From NCBI RefSeq assembly GCF_016900655.1, contig NZ_JACJKH010000017.1, positions 1 through 64,000 on the forward strand: 64,000 bases of DNA. The letters are read 5' to 3'. The position numbers and the translations under genes are program-made. Below the pieces are notes generated by a model. The model saw only the letters and a program-made list of their open reading frames with translations, did no database searches and was not told where the DNA came from. Source of the DNA: Drancourtella massiliensis. GTDB lineage: Bacteria; Bacillota; Clostridia; Lachnospirales; Lachnospiraceae. Below, one piece after another: positions 17,460-25,333 of this stretch (position 1 is the first letter of the stretch; the number at the start of each line of letters is the position of its first letter).

Positions 17460-18140
17460 ATGAGGCGGATGCTGAGAAGGATGCTGATCGCGGATGATGA
17501 CATGCATCTGAGAAAACTGGTATCGACTTACGCAGAACTGGAGGGATTCCAGTGCCAGGAGGCGGAAAATGCGCAGGAAGCAATCGACCTGCTGGATAAG
17601 ACGGATTTTGATATATTGATTCTGGATATTATGATGCCGGGAAAGGACGGTTTTGAGGCTCTTGCGGAGATCCGGGAGCACTCACAGATCCCGGTGATCA
17701 TGCTGACTGCAAGGAGCGAGGAGTATGACAAGCTTCTTGGATTTAATCTGGGCGCGGACGATTATGTCTCCAAGCCGTTCAGTCCGAAAGAACTGATGGC
17801 AAGAGTGAATGCGGTACTCAAAAGGACCGGAAGCGCGCCGAATATGATTTTACAGTTTGGTGATCTGAGGATTCAGATCGATGCGAGGCTGGTGGAAATC
17901 GGGGAGAAGACGATCAATCTGCCGCCCAAGGAATTTGATTTGCTGGTTAAGCTGGCACAAAATGAACACATTGTCCTGACAAGGGAACAGCTTCTGGAGA
18001 CAGTATGGGGATACGAGTACCATGGAGATACAAGGACCGTAGATTCCCATGTCAAATCTCTGAGAGAGCATCTGGGAGACCGCCGGAAGCTGATTCAGAC
18101 TGTGTGGGGAGTCGGATATAAATTTGAGTACAGAGAATAA
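17460..18140 (+). CDS. OmpR-family response regulator
   Basis: 226 residues; ATG 17460 chosen, with AAGGAGGGG 5 bases upstream. Receiver domain: acidic pair in LIADDDMHLRKL, phospho-acceptor in DILILDIMMPGKDGFE (about residue 58), conserved Thr/Lys in VIMLTARSEEYDKLLG and GADDYVSKPF. Winged-helix domain from about residue 125, with KEFDLLVKLAQN and TVWGYEY ... VDSHVKSLREHL ... VWGVGYKFEY. Its stop codon overlaps the kinase start, so the two are translationally coupled. Targets unknown. Confidence 0.95.
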   Translation: MRRMLRRMLIADDDMHLRKLVSTYAELEGFQCQEAENAQEAIDLLDKTDFDILILDIMMPGKDGFEALAEIREHSQIPVIMLTARSEEYDKLLGFNLGADDYVSKPFSPKELMARVNAVLKRTGSAPNMILQFGDLRIQIDARLVEIGEKTINLPPKEFDLLVKLAQNEHIVLTREQLLETVWGYEYHGDTRTVDSHVKSLREHLGDRRKLIQTVWGVGYKFEYRE

Positions 18141-19578
18141 AAAAAAGCACTGCCTTTTTTCCAGCATGATGGCGCGTCTCTGGCTCATCATGATGGCTCT
18201 TGTCATCTTTACGATCGTCCTGATGTGGGTTATCCAGATCCTTGTCCTGGAGAGAAATTATACCAAGGTGGCGATTGAAGGGATACAGGAACGGCTGGAA
18301 CCGGTGGAGGAACAGCTCAACAGTGAAGATCTGGCAGACAATGATCAGCTGATTCCATATTTGAGCAAGACGATTAACGGCAAGCTGATGATTGTCGATT
18401 CCGAAGGCCGGCTGGAAGCCATTTACAGTTACGGACACCAGCTGGACATCGATGAAGATGAGAAAAATATCAAGCCCTGGCAGAATATCAGAGACAGCGA
18501 AGAATACCAATCCATTCTGGACGGGGAGTCTTTCAGCAGGGAAGTGAGGGAAAGATCACAGCTGATATCTTATGAAATCGGGATTCCGGTCCTCTATAAC
18601 GGAGAAAAGGAATATATTATTCTGACACAGAATTTTACGGAACTGAATCAGGTACTGGATATGAACCGCAGACAGCTGATCTTTTTCAGCGTTCTTCTGA
18701 TGATTGCTTCGGCAATTCTGGCGCATATCCTTTCCAGAAAGTTTACGAAACCGATACATATTATCAAAGGTACCGTAGATGACCTGGCAAAAGGGGATCT
18801 GACAGCGGTACCGAACCTGAAGCTGAATGATGAAGTCGGACAGCTGGCGGACTCCGTGGAAGAGCTTTCACGGGCACTTCGGAGAGTGGACGATCTACGG
18901 AAAGAAGTCATTGCCAATGTCTCTCATGAACTCCGTTCTCCTCTGGCCCTGATCGGAGGGTATGCGGAAATGGTCCGCGACATCCACTGGAAGGATGAGG
19001 AAAAACGTACGGAAGATCTGAACCTGATTATCCGGGAATCAAAGCGTATGAGCGAGATGGTAAATGATATTCTGGACTATTCTCAGCTTCAGACTGGCTA
19101 TCTTCAGTTGAAAAAAGAATGGTACAACCTGTATGAAATCGTAGAATCTGAAATCATGTTTTGCGAGCCGAGTGCCAGAGAGTACGGAATTCAGCTTCGG
19201 TTTGTTTCGGATGAAACGGAGATTCCGGTATATGTAGATGCGCTGAAAATGAGCCAGGTGATCCGAAACCTTCTATATAATGCTTTGAATCATACTGAAA
19301 ATAAAAAGGAAATTATCGTATCCCTGAAGACGGGAGAAGATGGCTGTCTTGTAGAAGTGAAAAATCCGGGAAATCCAATTCCGGAGGAGGAGCGGGAACT
19401 GATCTGGGAGAGGTATCAGAGAAGCCAGCATCAGGCAGGACGCAGGGAGGGAACCGGGCTTGGGCTTTCCATTGTCAGCACGATCCTGAAAGCGCATGGC
19501 ATGACCTATGGGGTGGATTATCAGGATCAGATGACGGTCTTCTGGTTCCGGACTTTAAAGAACGAGGAAGAAAAATAG
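18124..19578 (+). CDS. Membrane sensor histidine kinase
   Basis: 484 residues from a TTG at 18124 that overlaps the end of the response regulator gene; an internal ATG near 18167 is an alternative start but has no clear ribosome site. Membrane helices at about 18-40 (LWLIMMALVIFTIVLMWVIQ) and about 180-200 (LIFFSVLLMIASAILAHIL) enclose an extracellular sensor region. HAMP follows, then HisKA with VIANVSHELRSPLALIGG (His near 267), N box VIRNLLYNALNH, and G box GTGLGLSIVSTILKAHG. It phosphorylates the regulator encoded just upstream; the signal is unknown. Confidence 0.95.
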   Translation: MSTENKKKHCLFSSMMARLWLIMMALVIFTIVLMWVIQILVLERNYTKVAIEGIQERLEPVEEQLNSEDLADNDQLIPYLSKTINGKLMIVDSEGRLEAIYSYGHQLDIDEDEKNIKPWQNIRDSEEYQSILDGESFSREVRERSQLISYEIGIPVLYNGEKEYIILTQNFTELNQVLDMNRRQLIFFSVLLMIASAILAHILSRKFTKPIHIIKGTVDDLAKGDLTAVPNLKLNDEVGQLADSVEELSRALRRVDDLRKEVIANVSHELRSPLALIGGYAEMVRDIHWKDEEKRTEDLNLIIRESKRMSEMVNDILDYSQLQTGYLQLKKEWYNLYEIVESEIMFCEPSAREYGIQLRFVSDETEIPVYVDALKMSQVIRNLLYNALNHTENKKEIIVSLKTGEDGCLVEVKNPGNPIPEEERELIWERYQRSQHQAGRREGTGLGLSIVSTILKAHGMTYGVDYQDQMTVFWFRTLKNEEEK

Positions 19579-19605
19579 CAAAAAATCATTCAAAGACAAT
19601 TCAAC

Positions 19606-19637
19606 CGGGGAAAGGGACATCTCCCTTTCTCCTTTTC
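19606..19637 (+). terminator. Terminator of the two-component operon
   Basis: GGGGAAAGGGA pairs with TCCCTTTCTCC around CATC, followed by TTTTC. Confidence 0.75.
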
Positions 19638-19695
19638 TGAAAACAATTCTGAGTTATCAATCGGCTTATCATAAAAACCACGAAAAGAGGATGTT

Positions 19696-20130
19696 ATGAA
19701 TATCGTATGTGAACTACTGTTTCTGACAGTACTTTTTGGTGCGGCAGTGTCGGACTGGAACGAAAAAAAGATTCCGGACCGTTATCCGGCACTTCTCCTG
19801 ATTACGGGGCTGCTTGCCGTTTTTACGGATACGTGGCAGCAGCTGTCTCTTCTGCAGGCGGTGTCAGGGGCAGTGTCCAGTGCATTTCCGTTGTTTCTTT
19901 CCGCCCTGCTTGTAAAGGGAGCGTTTGGAGGCGGAGATATCAAACTGATGGCGGCAGCCGGCTTCTGCCTCGGAACAAGTCGGGGGATCCTTGGGCTGTT
20001 TCTGGGGCTTCTGGCGGGAGGAATCTATGGACTTGCCATGACAGCCGTCAAAAAGCGCAAAAGGAAAGAGACCATTCCCCTTGGCCCCTTTCTTGCCCTC
20101 GGTCTTGCGGCCGCAAGTATGCTTCCATAA
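19696..20130 (+). CDS. A24 prepilin-type peptidase (short form)
   Basis: 144 residues, about five to six membrane helices. It is the catalytic half of the type IV prepilin peptidase fold without the N-methyltransferase domain. The two active-site aspartates are visible in VSDWNEKKIPDRYP (first Asp, about residue 20) and AFGGGDIKLMAAAG (second Asp, about residue 79). Such short A24 proteases process prepilin-like leaders of Tad/Flp pili or pseudopilins. No pilus genes lie nearby, so the substrate must be encoded elsewhere. AGAGGATGTT before the ATG gives a weak site. Confidence 0.8.
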   Translation: MNIVCELLFLTVLFGAAVSDWNEKKIPDRYPALLLITGLLAVFTDTWQQLSLLQAVSGAVSSAFPLFLSALLVKGAFGGGDIKLMAAAGFCLGTSRGILGLFLGLLAGGIYGLAMTAVKKRKRKETIPLGPFLALGLAAASMLP

Positions 20131-20222
20131 ATTTGTGCAAAAAAGAAGTTAGTCTTGATTGCTTTGGAGAAAAATGTCATAATAAGCGTTATGAAGTAAA
20201 ATGGACAGGCGGAGGAACACCA

Positions 20223-20642
20223 TTGTATACATTAACAGGAATCATTATTCACGGAAAAGGAAATGGAAGAAAGGTCGGTATGCCGACGGCGAATCTACAG
20301 TATCAGGAAGAGGACAAACTTCCGGAGCACGGAGTCTACGGAGTTATGGCGTGGATTGACGGGAAGCGGTACGCAGGTGTCACCAATGTAGGGACAAGAC
20401 CTTCGGTGGACAATGATCCGAAGACTACGGTGGAGACATATATACCGGGGCTTGACATGGACCTGTACGGGAAAAAAGTGATGATTGAGTTTTATCTTTT
20501 CCTGCGGGGGATTCAGAAGTTTGATTCCCTTGAGGAAGTCAAAAATCAGGTGGATCAGGATGTCCGCCGGACAAGAGACTATTTTCACAAGATGTTTCCG
20601 GGAGGTTTTGCAAATGAGGAAGAGACGAAAGAGACGAGTTAA
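20223..20642 (+). CDS. Stand-alone riboflavin kinase
   Basis: 139 residues starting at TTG 20223, chosen because GGAGG lies 7 bases upstream and all homology begins there; the open frame continues far upstream without meaning. Flavokinase-fold motifs: GNGRKVGMPTANLQ (ATP/Mg loop with PTAN), HGVYGVMAWIDG, TNVGTRPSV, then YGKKVMIEFYLFLRG and a C-terminal helix with FDSLEEVKNQVDQDV. It would phosphorylate riboflavin to FMN. The FAD synthetase domain normally fused in bacterial RibF is absent, so this is a monofunctional or regulatory paralogue. It overlaps the following gene by 29 bases. Confidence 0.8.
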   Translation: MYTLTGIIIHGKGNGRKVGMPTANLQYQEEDKLPEHGVYGVMAWIDGKRYAGVTNVGTRPSVDNDPKTTVETYIPGLDMDLYGKKVMIEFYLFLRGIQKFDSLEEVKNQVDQDVRRTRDYFHKMFPGGFANEEETKETS

Positions 20643-21726
20643 AAAGCGGGTGCTGATTCCGTTGATTCTTCTTGCCGTCTCAGTGGCCCTGATGGCTGCG
20701 TCGGTGTATGTAGACGGATTTGCCGACTGGCATACAGAGCATATCTATCCGGCTCTGACGGGAAGTATCGGGCGGATTTTCGGGCTGGTTCCGACCTCTG
20801 TGGCGGAGATCGGCCTGTATCTTTTTGTGCTGACTCTCATTTTAGGTTTTCTGTACATTCTGCTTTCGATTATCCATAAAAACTGGAATTTTTACCGGAC
20901 GAAGAAGACGGCGGTCGTACTGCTGTGGACCGTATCGGTTCTCGCATTTCTATATGTGATCAACTGCGGGATCAATTACCGGAGCACCTCGTTTGCAGAG
21001 CGGAGCGGAATTCTTCCGCGGGACTATACCGTGGATGAACTGCGGAGCGTCTGCCTGACGCTGACTCAGGCGGTGCAGGATACGGAGCCTTCTGTTACAA
21101 GGGACGATGACGGGGAGCTTCTCTTTACGACCGATGCCGGAAAGAATGCGGTCCGGGCCATGCAGACGCTGGGGGAAGACTACCGGGAACTGAAGGGTTA
21201 TTATCCGGAGCCGAAAAAGCTGATTTTTTCGGAATTCCTTTCCATACAGTCACTGACGGGAATTTATTCCCCGTTTACGGTGGAAGCCAATTATAATGGG
21301 GACATGACTGCGTATAATATTCCGTTTACCATGTGCCACGAGCTCTCTCACCTGAAAGGATTCATGCAGGAGCGGGAGGCAAACTTCATCGCCTGGCTTG
21401 CGTGCAGCCGGTCGGATGTGGCGGAATTCCGGTACAGTGCGGCTTTATCCGGATGGCTGTATGCGACCAACCAGCTCTGGAATTATGATCAGGCATCCTA
21501 CGAGGAACTTTACGGGATGCTTCCGGAAAACGCAAGAAAAGACCTTCAGAGAAATGATGCGTTCTGGGCAGAGCATGAAGGCAGGATTGCGGAGGTGTCC
21601 AATCAGATTAACGATGCCTATTTAAAGTCGAACGGGCAGGAAAACGGTGTGGAAAGCTATGACAAGATGGTGGATATGCTTGTTGTCTATCTGCTGGATC
21701 ATGCGTCCGGGCAGGGCGTATCCTAA
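20614..21726 (+). CDS. DUF3810 family membrane protein (putative zinc metallopeptidase)
   Basis: 370 residues; ATG 20614 has GGGAGG about 9 bases upstream. A very basic N-terminus (RKRRKRRVKKR) is followed by a membrane helix, then two more (LYLFVLTLILGFLYILL; TAVVLLWTVSVLAFLYVI). The extracellular or peripheral domain carries TMCHELSHLKGFMQEREANF, an HExxH-like motif (HELSH) with a distal Glu, typical of DUF3810. Zinc peptidase activity is therefore plausible but not demonstrated for the family. Translation is probably coupled to the riboflavin kinase gene. Confidence 0.8.
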   Translation: MRKRRKRRVKKRVLIPLILLAVSVALMAASVYVDGFADWHTEHIYPALTGSIGRIFGLVPTSVAEIGLYLFVLTLILGFLYILLSIIHKNWNFYRTKKTAVVLLWTVSVLAFLYVINCGINYRSTSFAERSGILPRDYTVDELRSVCLTLTQAVQDTEPSVTRDDDGELLFTTDAGKNAVRAMQTLGEDYRELKGYYPEPKKLIFSEFLSIQSLTGIYSPFTVEANYNGDMTAYNIPFTMCHELSHLKGFMQEREANFIAWLACSRSDVAEFRYSAALSGWLYATNQLWNYDQASYEELYGMLPENARKDLQRNDAFWAEHEGRIAEVSNQINDAYLKSNGQENGVESYDKMVDMLVVYLLDHASGQGVS

Positions 21727-21780
21727 AACGGCTGCGTATATGCCTTTTACATAATGACAGAAAAGAAACAGGAGAAAAAT

Positions 21781-22143
21781 ATGAAAGTATTACGGCAATT
21801 TTTAATTATAATGATAATTTCACTTCTGGGGGAGATCCTTAACCGGATCCTCCCGTTTCCGGTTCCGGCCAGTGTTTATGGACTGGTGCTGATGTTGACG
21901 GCATTGATGACCGGATTAATCCGTGTGCCTCAGGTCAAAGAGGCATCGGTGATTTTAATCGAACTGATGCCGGTGATGTTTATTCCGGCGGCGGTAGGAC
22001 TGATGACAGCCTGGGATAAGCTGCGCCCGGTGGTAGTGCCGGTGATAGTGATCACCTTTGTGACGACGCTTCTCGTCATGGGAGTGACCGGCATTGTGAC
22101 GGAAAAGGTCATCGAGAAAACGGAGAAAGGAGCAGAAGAATAA
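21781..22143 (+). CDS. lrgA: LrgA/CidA-type holin-like protein
   Basis: About 120 residues, four membrane helices. ATG 21781 is chosen because ACAGGAG lies 5-6 bases before it; an in-frame ATG at 21754 lacks a site. LGEILNRILPFPVPASVYGLVLML is characteristic of the family. LrgA/CidA proteins form membrane pores or exporters and modulate murein hydrolases; some LrgAB systems carry pyruvate or glycolate. It is followed after one base by the LrgB partner. Confidence 0.9.
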   Translation: MKVLRQFLIIMIISLLGEILNRILPFPVPASVYGLVLMLTALMTGLIRVPQVKEASVILIELMPVMFIPAAVGLMTAWDKLRPVVVPVIVITFVTTLLVMGVTGIVTEKVIEKTEKGAEE

Positions 22144-22144
22144 G

Positions 22145-22837
22145 ATGCAGAGCTTTATTGAATATTCCCTCTTTTTTGGACCGGTGATCAGCCTGGTTGT
22201 CTACGAAGGGGGGCTTCTGCTGAAACGGAAGTACAAACTTGCGGTGCTGAACCCGCTTCTGATCACAGCGATTGTACTGATCGCCTTTCTGGCGCTCACC
22301 AACGTAGAGTACGAGTCCTATAATGCAAGCGCCAAATATATCAGTTATTTTCTGACTCCGGCGACGGTTGCCCTTGCGGTGCCGCTTTACGAACAGCTCA
22401 AGCTTCTGAAGGAAAATCTGGCGGCTGTTCTGTGCGGGCTCCTGGCGGGCGTACTGACAAGCCTTGTCAGCATTTTTCTGTTATCCAAACTGTTCGGTTT
22501 AAACCACGAGCAGTATGTAACCCTGCTCCCGAAGTCCATCACCACAGCTATCGGGATGGGAGTCTCAGAGGAAATGGGTGGTATAACCGCCATCACCGTG
22601 GCGGTCATCTGCGTGACCGGAATGATCGGAGATATCACGTCAGAATGGCTTTATAAGATCTTAAAGATCCGCCATCCGATCGCAAAAGGACTGGCCCTTG
22701 GGACCGCCTCCCATGCGATGGGAACCGCCAAGGCCATGGAGATGGGCGAAGTCGAGGGAGCCATGGGAAGCCTTGCGATCGTCACGGCAGGACTTTTGAC
22801 GGTTGTGGGCGCATCCTTTTTCGCACAGCTTATGTAA
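22145..22837 (+). CDS. lrgB: LrgB/CidB-type membrane protein
   Basis: 230 residues, about seven membrane helices. Family features: YISYFLTPATVALAVPLYEQ, KSITTAIGMGVSEEMGG and LGTASHAMGTAKAMEMGEVE. Always paired with LrgA/CidA. Its start codon nearly touches the lrgA stop, so the pair is one translational unit. No LytS/LytR regulator is adjacent. Confidence 0.92.
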   Translation: MQSFIEYSLFFGPVISLVVYEGGLLLKRKYKLAVLNPLLITAIVLIAFLALTNVEYESYNASAKYISYFLTPATVALAVPLYEQLKLLKENLAAVLCGLLAGVLTSLVSIFLLSKLFGLNHEQYVTLLPKSITTAIGMGVSEEMGGITAITVAVICVTGMIGDITSEWLYKILKIRHPIAKGLALGTASHAMGTAKAMEMGEVEGAMGSLAIVTAGLLTVVGASFFAQLM

Positions 22838-22944
22838 ATGTCCGGAAAATGTGATATACTGATAACGTTGGCATGAAATGCGGAGCAATCCGCAGCGTTA
22901 TAGAGAGTTATAAGGATTAAAAGAACGGACAGGAGGGTAAGACT

Positions 22945-23970
22945 ATGATTATGTTTCAGAATGATTATGTGGAAGGAGCGCATCCGGCCGTCCTTCAGAA
23001 ACTGATAGATACGAATATGGAGCAGAGTGTCGGGTACGGGGAAGATCCGTACTGCGAAGAGGCAAGAGCCCGTATCAGAAAAGTAGTTGGCCGGGAGGAC
23101 GTGGACATCCATTTTCTTGTGGGCGGCACTCAGACCAATCTGACCGTGATCGACGCGGCACTTCGCCCGTATCAGGGGGCGCTTTGCGCGCAGACCGGAC
23201 ATATCAATGTTCATGAAACCGGTGCTGTTGAGGCGTGCGGCCATAAAGTTCTTGCTCTGCCGGGCAAGGACGGAAAGATTACGGCGGCGCAGGTCAAAGA
23301 GGCCCATGACAGCCACTGGGCGGATGGAGCGCATGAACATATGGTACAGCCAAAGCTGGTATACATCTCACATCCGACAGAGCTTGGCACGCTGTATACA
23401 AAACAGGAACTGACAGATCTGAGAAAGGTCTGCGACGAGTGCGGACTGTATCTTTTCCTGGACGGTGCAAGGCTTGCCTATGGACTTGCAGCGGAAGGGA
23501 CCGATGTGACGCTTTCTGACATTGCGGCACTGACAGATGCCTTTTATATCGGAGGCACCAAAGTGGGAGCGCTGTTCGGGGAGTGTGTCGTTATCAGCCA
23601 TTCGGCGCTGAAGGAGGACTTCCGCTACCTGATCAAGCAGAAAGGCGGAATGCTCGCAAAGGGACGGCTCCTCGGCCTACAGTTCCTTGCCATGTTTGAG
23701 AATGACCTCTACATGGAGATGGGACGCCATGCGGACCGGCTTGCCATGAAGCTGAAAAAGGAGCTTCAGGAGAAAGGATACCGCTTCTATATGGACAGTA
23801 TCACGAATCAGCAGTTCGTGATTGTGGAAGATACGAAATTACAGGAACTGGAAAAAGAATTCCTGTTTAACCATGAGACACGCTATGACGCGGACCATAC
23901 GGTGATCAGGATCTGTACGTCATGGGCAACAAAAGAAGAACATATTGAAAAACTGCTTGCGGCATTTTAA
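22945..23970 (+). CDS. Low-specificity threonine aldolase / beta-eliminating lyase
   Basis: 341 residues, fold-type I PLP enzyme. FQNDYVEGAHPAVLQKL at the start, FLVGGTQTNLTVI and HINVHETGAVE in the cofactor domain, LFLDGARLAYGL (Asp that contacts the PLP ring) and YIGGTKVGALFGE with the Schiff-base lysine near residue 204. Splits threonine to glycine and acetaldehyde. The length fits the GLY1/LtaE family. AGGAGG lies about 9 bases upstream. It precedes the dehydratase pair by 88 bases with a hairpin in between, so a metabolic link is possible but unproven. Confidence 0.88.
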   Translation: MIMFQNDYVEGAHPAVLQKLIDTNMEQSVGYGEDPYCEEARARIRKVVGREDVDIHFLVGGTQTNLTVIDAALRPYQGALCAQTGHINVHETGAVEACGHKVLALPGKDGKITAAQVKEAHDSHWADGAHEHMVQPKLVYISHPTELGTLYTKQELTDLRKVCDECGLYLFLDGARLAYGLAAEGTDVTLSDIAALTDAFYIGGTKVGALFGECVVISHSALKEDFRYLIKQKGGMLAKGRLLGLQFLAMFENDLYMEMGRHADRLAMKLKKELQEKGYRFYMDSITNQQFVIVEDTKLQELEKEFLFNHETRYDADHTVIRICTSWATKEEHIEKLLAAF

Positions 23971-23977
23971 GACGCCC

Positions 23978-24022
23978 GGCCCTGATGAAAAAACAGGAGA
24001 ATCCTCTTTTCATCGGGGCTTT
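23978..24022 (+). terminator. Possible terminator after the threonine aldolase
   Basis: GCCCTGATGAAAA pairs with TTTTCATCGGGGC around a 15-base loop; the T tract afterwards is poor. Confidence 0.45.
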
Positions 24023-24058
24023 CGTACCGCTTACAAAGAAATAAGGAGGGATGACAGC

Positions 24059-25333
24059 ATGTCAGTTGCAGACAAATATATTGACTTTGTAAGACAGGAA
24101 GCAATCGAGCATCCTGAGAAAAGCTGGAACAAAATGATTTTCGGGTTTCAGGCAAACAAATGGAGAACCAGACTTCTGCCAAAGAGCGGGCTTTCCAAAG
24201 GATATCAGAAGCTGGAATCGATGATGATGTCACTGGTGGCGGACGCTCTTGCCAGAGAGGACAGCTATGTGTGGAGCAATATTTTCGCGCCGTGCGAGAT
24301 CATGCAGAGCATGGGAATCCGGACACTCTCCATCGAGTGTCTTTCGTGCTATTTAAGCGGATATCATCTGGAAGATCAGTTCATCGACTACGCACAGAAT
24401 GCCGGAATTGCGCCGACACTCTGTTCCTATCATAAGACTTTTGTCGGAGGCGTGGACAGCGGCGTGGTGCGCCAGCCCCACTATGCGGTGACGACCTCTC
24501 TTTCCTGTGACGGAAACCTCAATACGTTCCGTTATCTGGAGAAGAAAAAGGGAGTACCGTTTACCTTTCTGGATGTCCCGTACCGGGATGATGAGGCGTC
24601 AGTCTCCTATCTGGCGGATCAGCTTCGGGAACTTGCAGAGAAGCTTTCCGAAACTTTTGGAGTACGTTTCAGCGAGGAAAAACTGCGGGAGACCATCCGG
24701 ATCGAAAATGAGACGAGAAAAGAGCTGTTCCGGTTTTTTGAACTTCAGAATACCTATTATTATCCGGGAGAGATTATCAGCCAGTTGTATCTGATGATGG
24801 GAACCCATCTGCTTATCGGAACGCAGGAATTTCTTGACTTGATCCGTTTTATGGTCGAGGATATTCAGACATACCCGAAATTTGAAGGAAAGAGGATTCT
24901 CTGGATTCATCTTCTGCCGTTTTATCAGGAAACACTGAAGAAATATTTTAACGGAAGCAAAGAGTATCAGATCACGGCAGGGGATATTGTCATTGATTAC
25001 ATGGAGAAGATGGATCCGGAAAAACCGTTTGAGTCACTTGCCAAAAAGATCATCCGGAATCTGTACAATGGCTCTTATTCACGGAAGGCCGATATGGTCG
25101 GAGAGCTGGCGGACCGGCTGAAACCGGACGCGGTTATCCATTTCTGCCACTGGGGATGCAAGCAGGCATCCGGCGGAAGTCTGATCTTGAAAGACCGGAT
25201 GAAAGAAAAAGGCATCCCGATGCTGATTCTGGACGGTGACGGGATTGACAAGAGAAACAGCCACGACGGACAGATCAAGACGCGTCTGGAGGCATTTTTA
25301 GAATTGTTGGAGACAGAGGAAAAGGAATGTTAG
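24059..25333 (+). CDS. 2-hydroxyacyl-CoA dehydratase family subunit
   Basis: 424 residues; ATG 24059 with AAGGAGGG 8 bases upstream. Cys-rich in the places where HgdB/BcrC-type subunits bind an FeS cluster: FAPCEIMQSMG, SIECLSCYLSGYH, LSCDGN and FCHWGCKQASGG. Ends with LDGDGIDKRNSHDGQIKTR, the typical C-terminal motif. These enzymes use a high-energy electron supplied by an activase to remove water from 2-hydroxyacyl-CoA, or to reduce related substrates. The gene overlaps the dehydratase-activase fusion by 7 bases, so subunit and activator are made together. Confidence 0.88.
   Translation: MSVADKYIDFVRQEAIEHPEKSWNKMIFGFQANKWRTRLLPKSGLSKGYQKLESMMMSLVADALAREDSYVWSNIFAPCEIMQSMGIRTLSIECLSCYLSGYHLEDQFIDYAQNAGIAPTLCSYHKTFVGGVDSGVVRQPHYAVTTSLSCDGNLNTFRYLEKKKGVPFTFLDVPYRDDEASVSYLADQLRELAEKLSETFGVRFSEEKLRETIRIENETRKELFRFFELQNTYYYPGEIISQLYLMMGTHLLIGTQEFLDLIRFMVEDIQTYPKFEGKRILWIHLLPFYQETLKKYFNGSKEYQITAGDIVIDYMEKMDPEKPFESLAKKIIRNLYNGSYSRKADMVGELADRLKPDAVIHFCHWGCKQASGGSLILKDRMKEKGIPMLILDGDGIDKRNSHDGQIKTRLEAFLELLETEEKEC

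Noticed and set aside
19833-20222. Upstream extension of the riboflavin kinase frame into the prepilin peptidase gene
   Set aside because: The extension overlaps a real gene in another frame and lacks homology; the GGAGG plus TTG at 20223 fits the family start.
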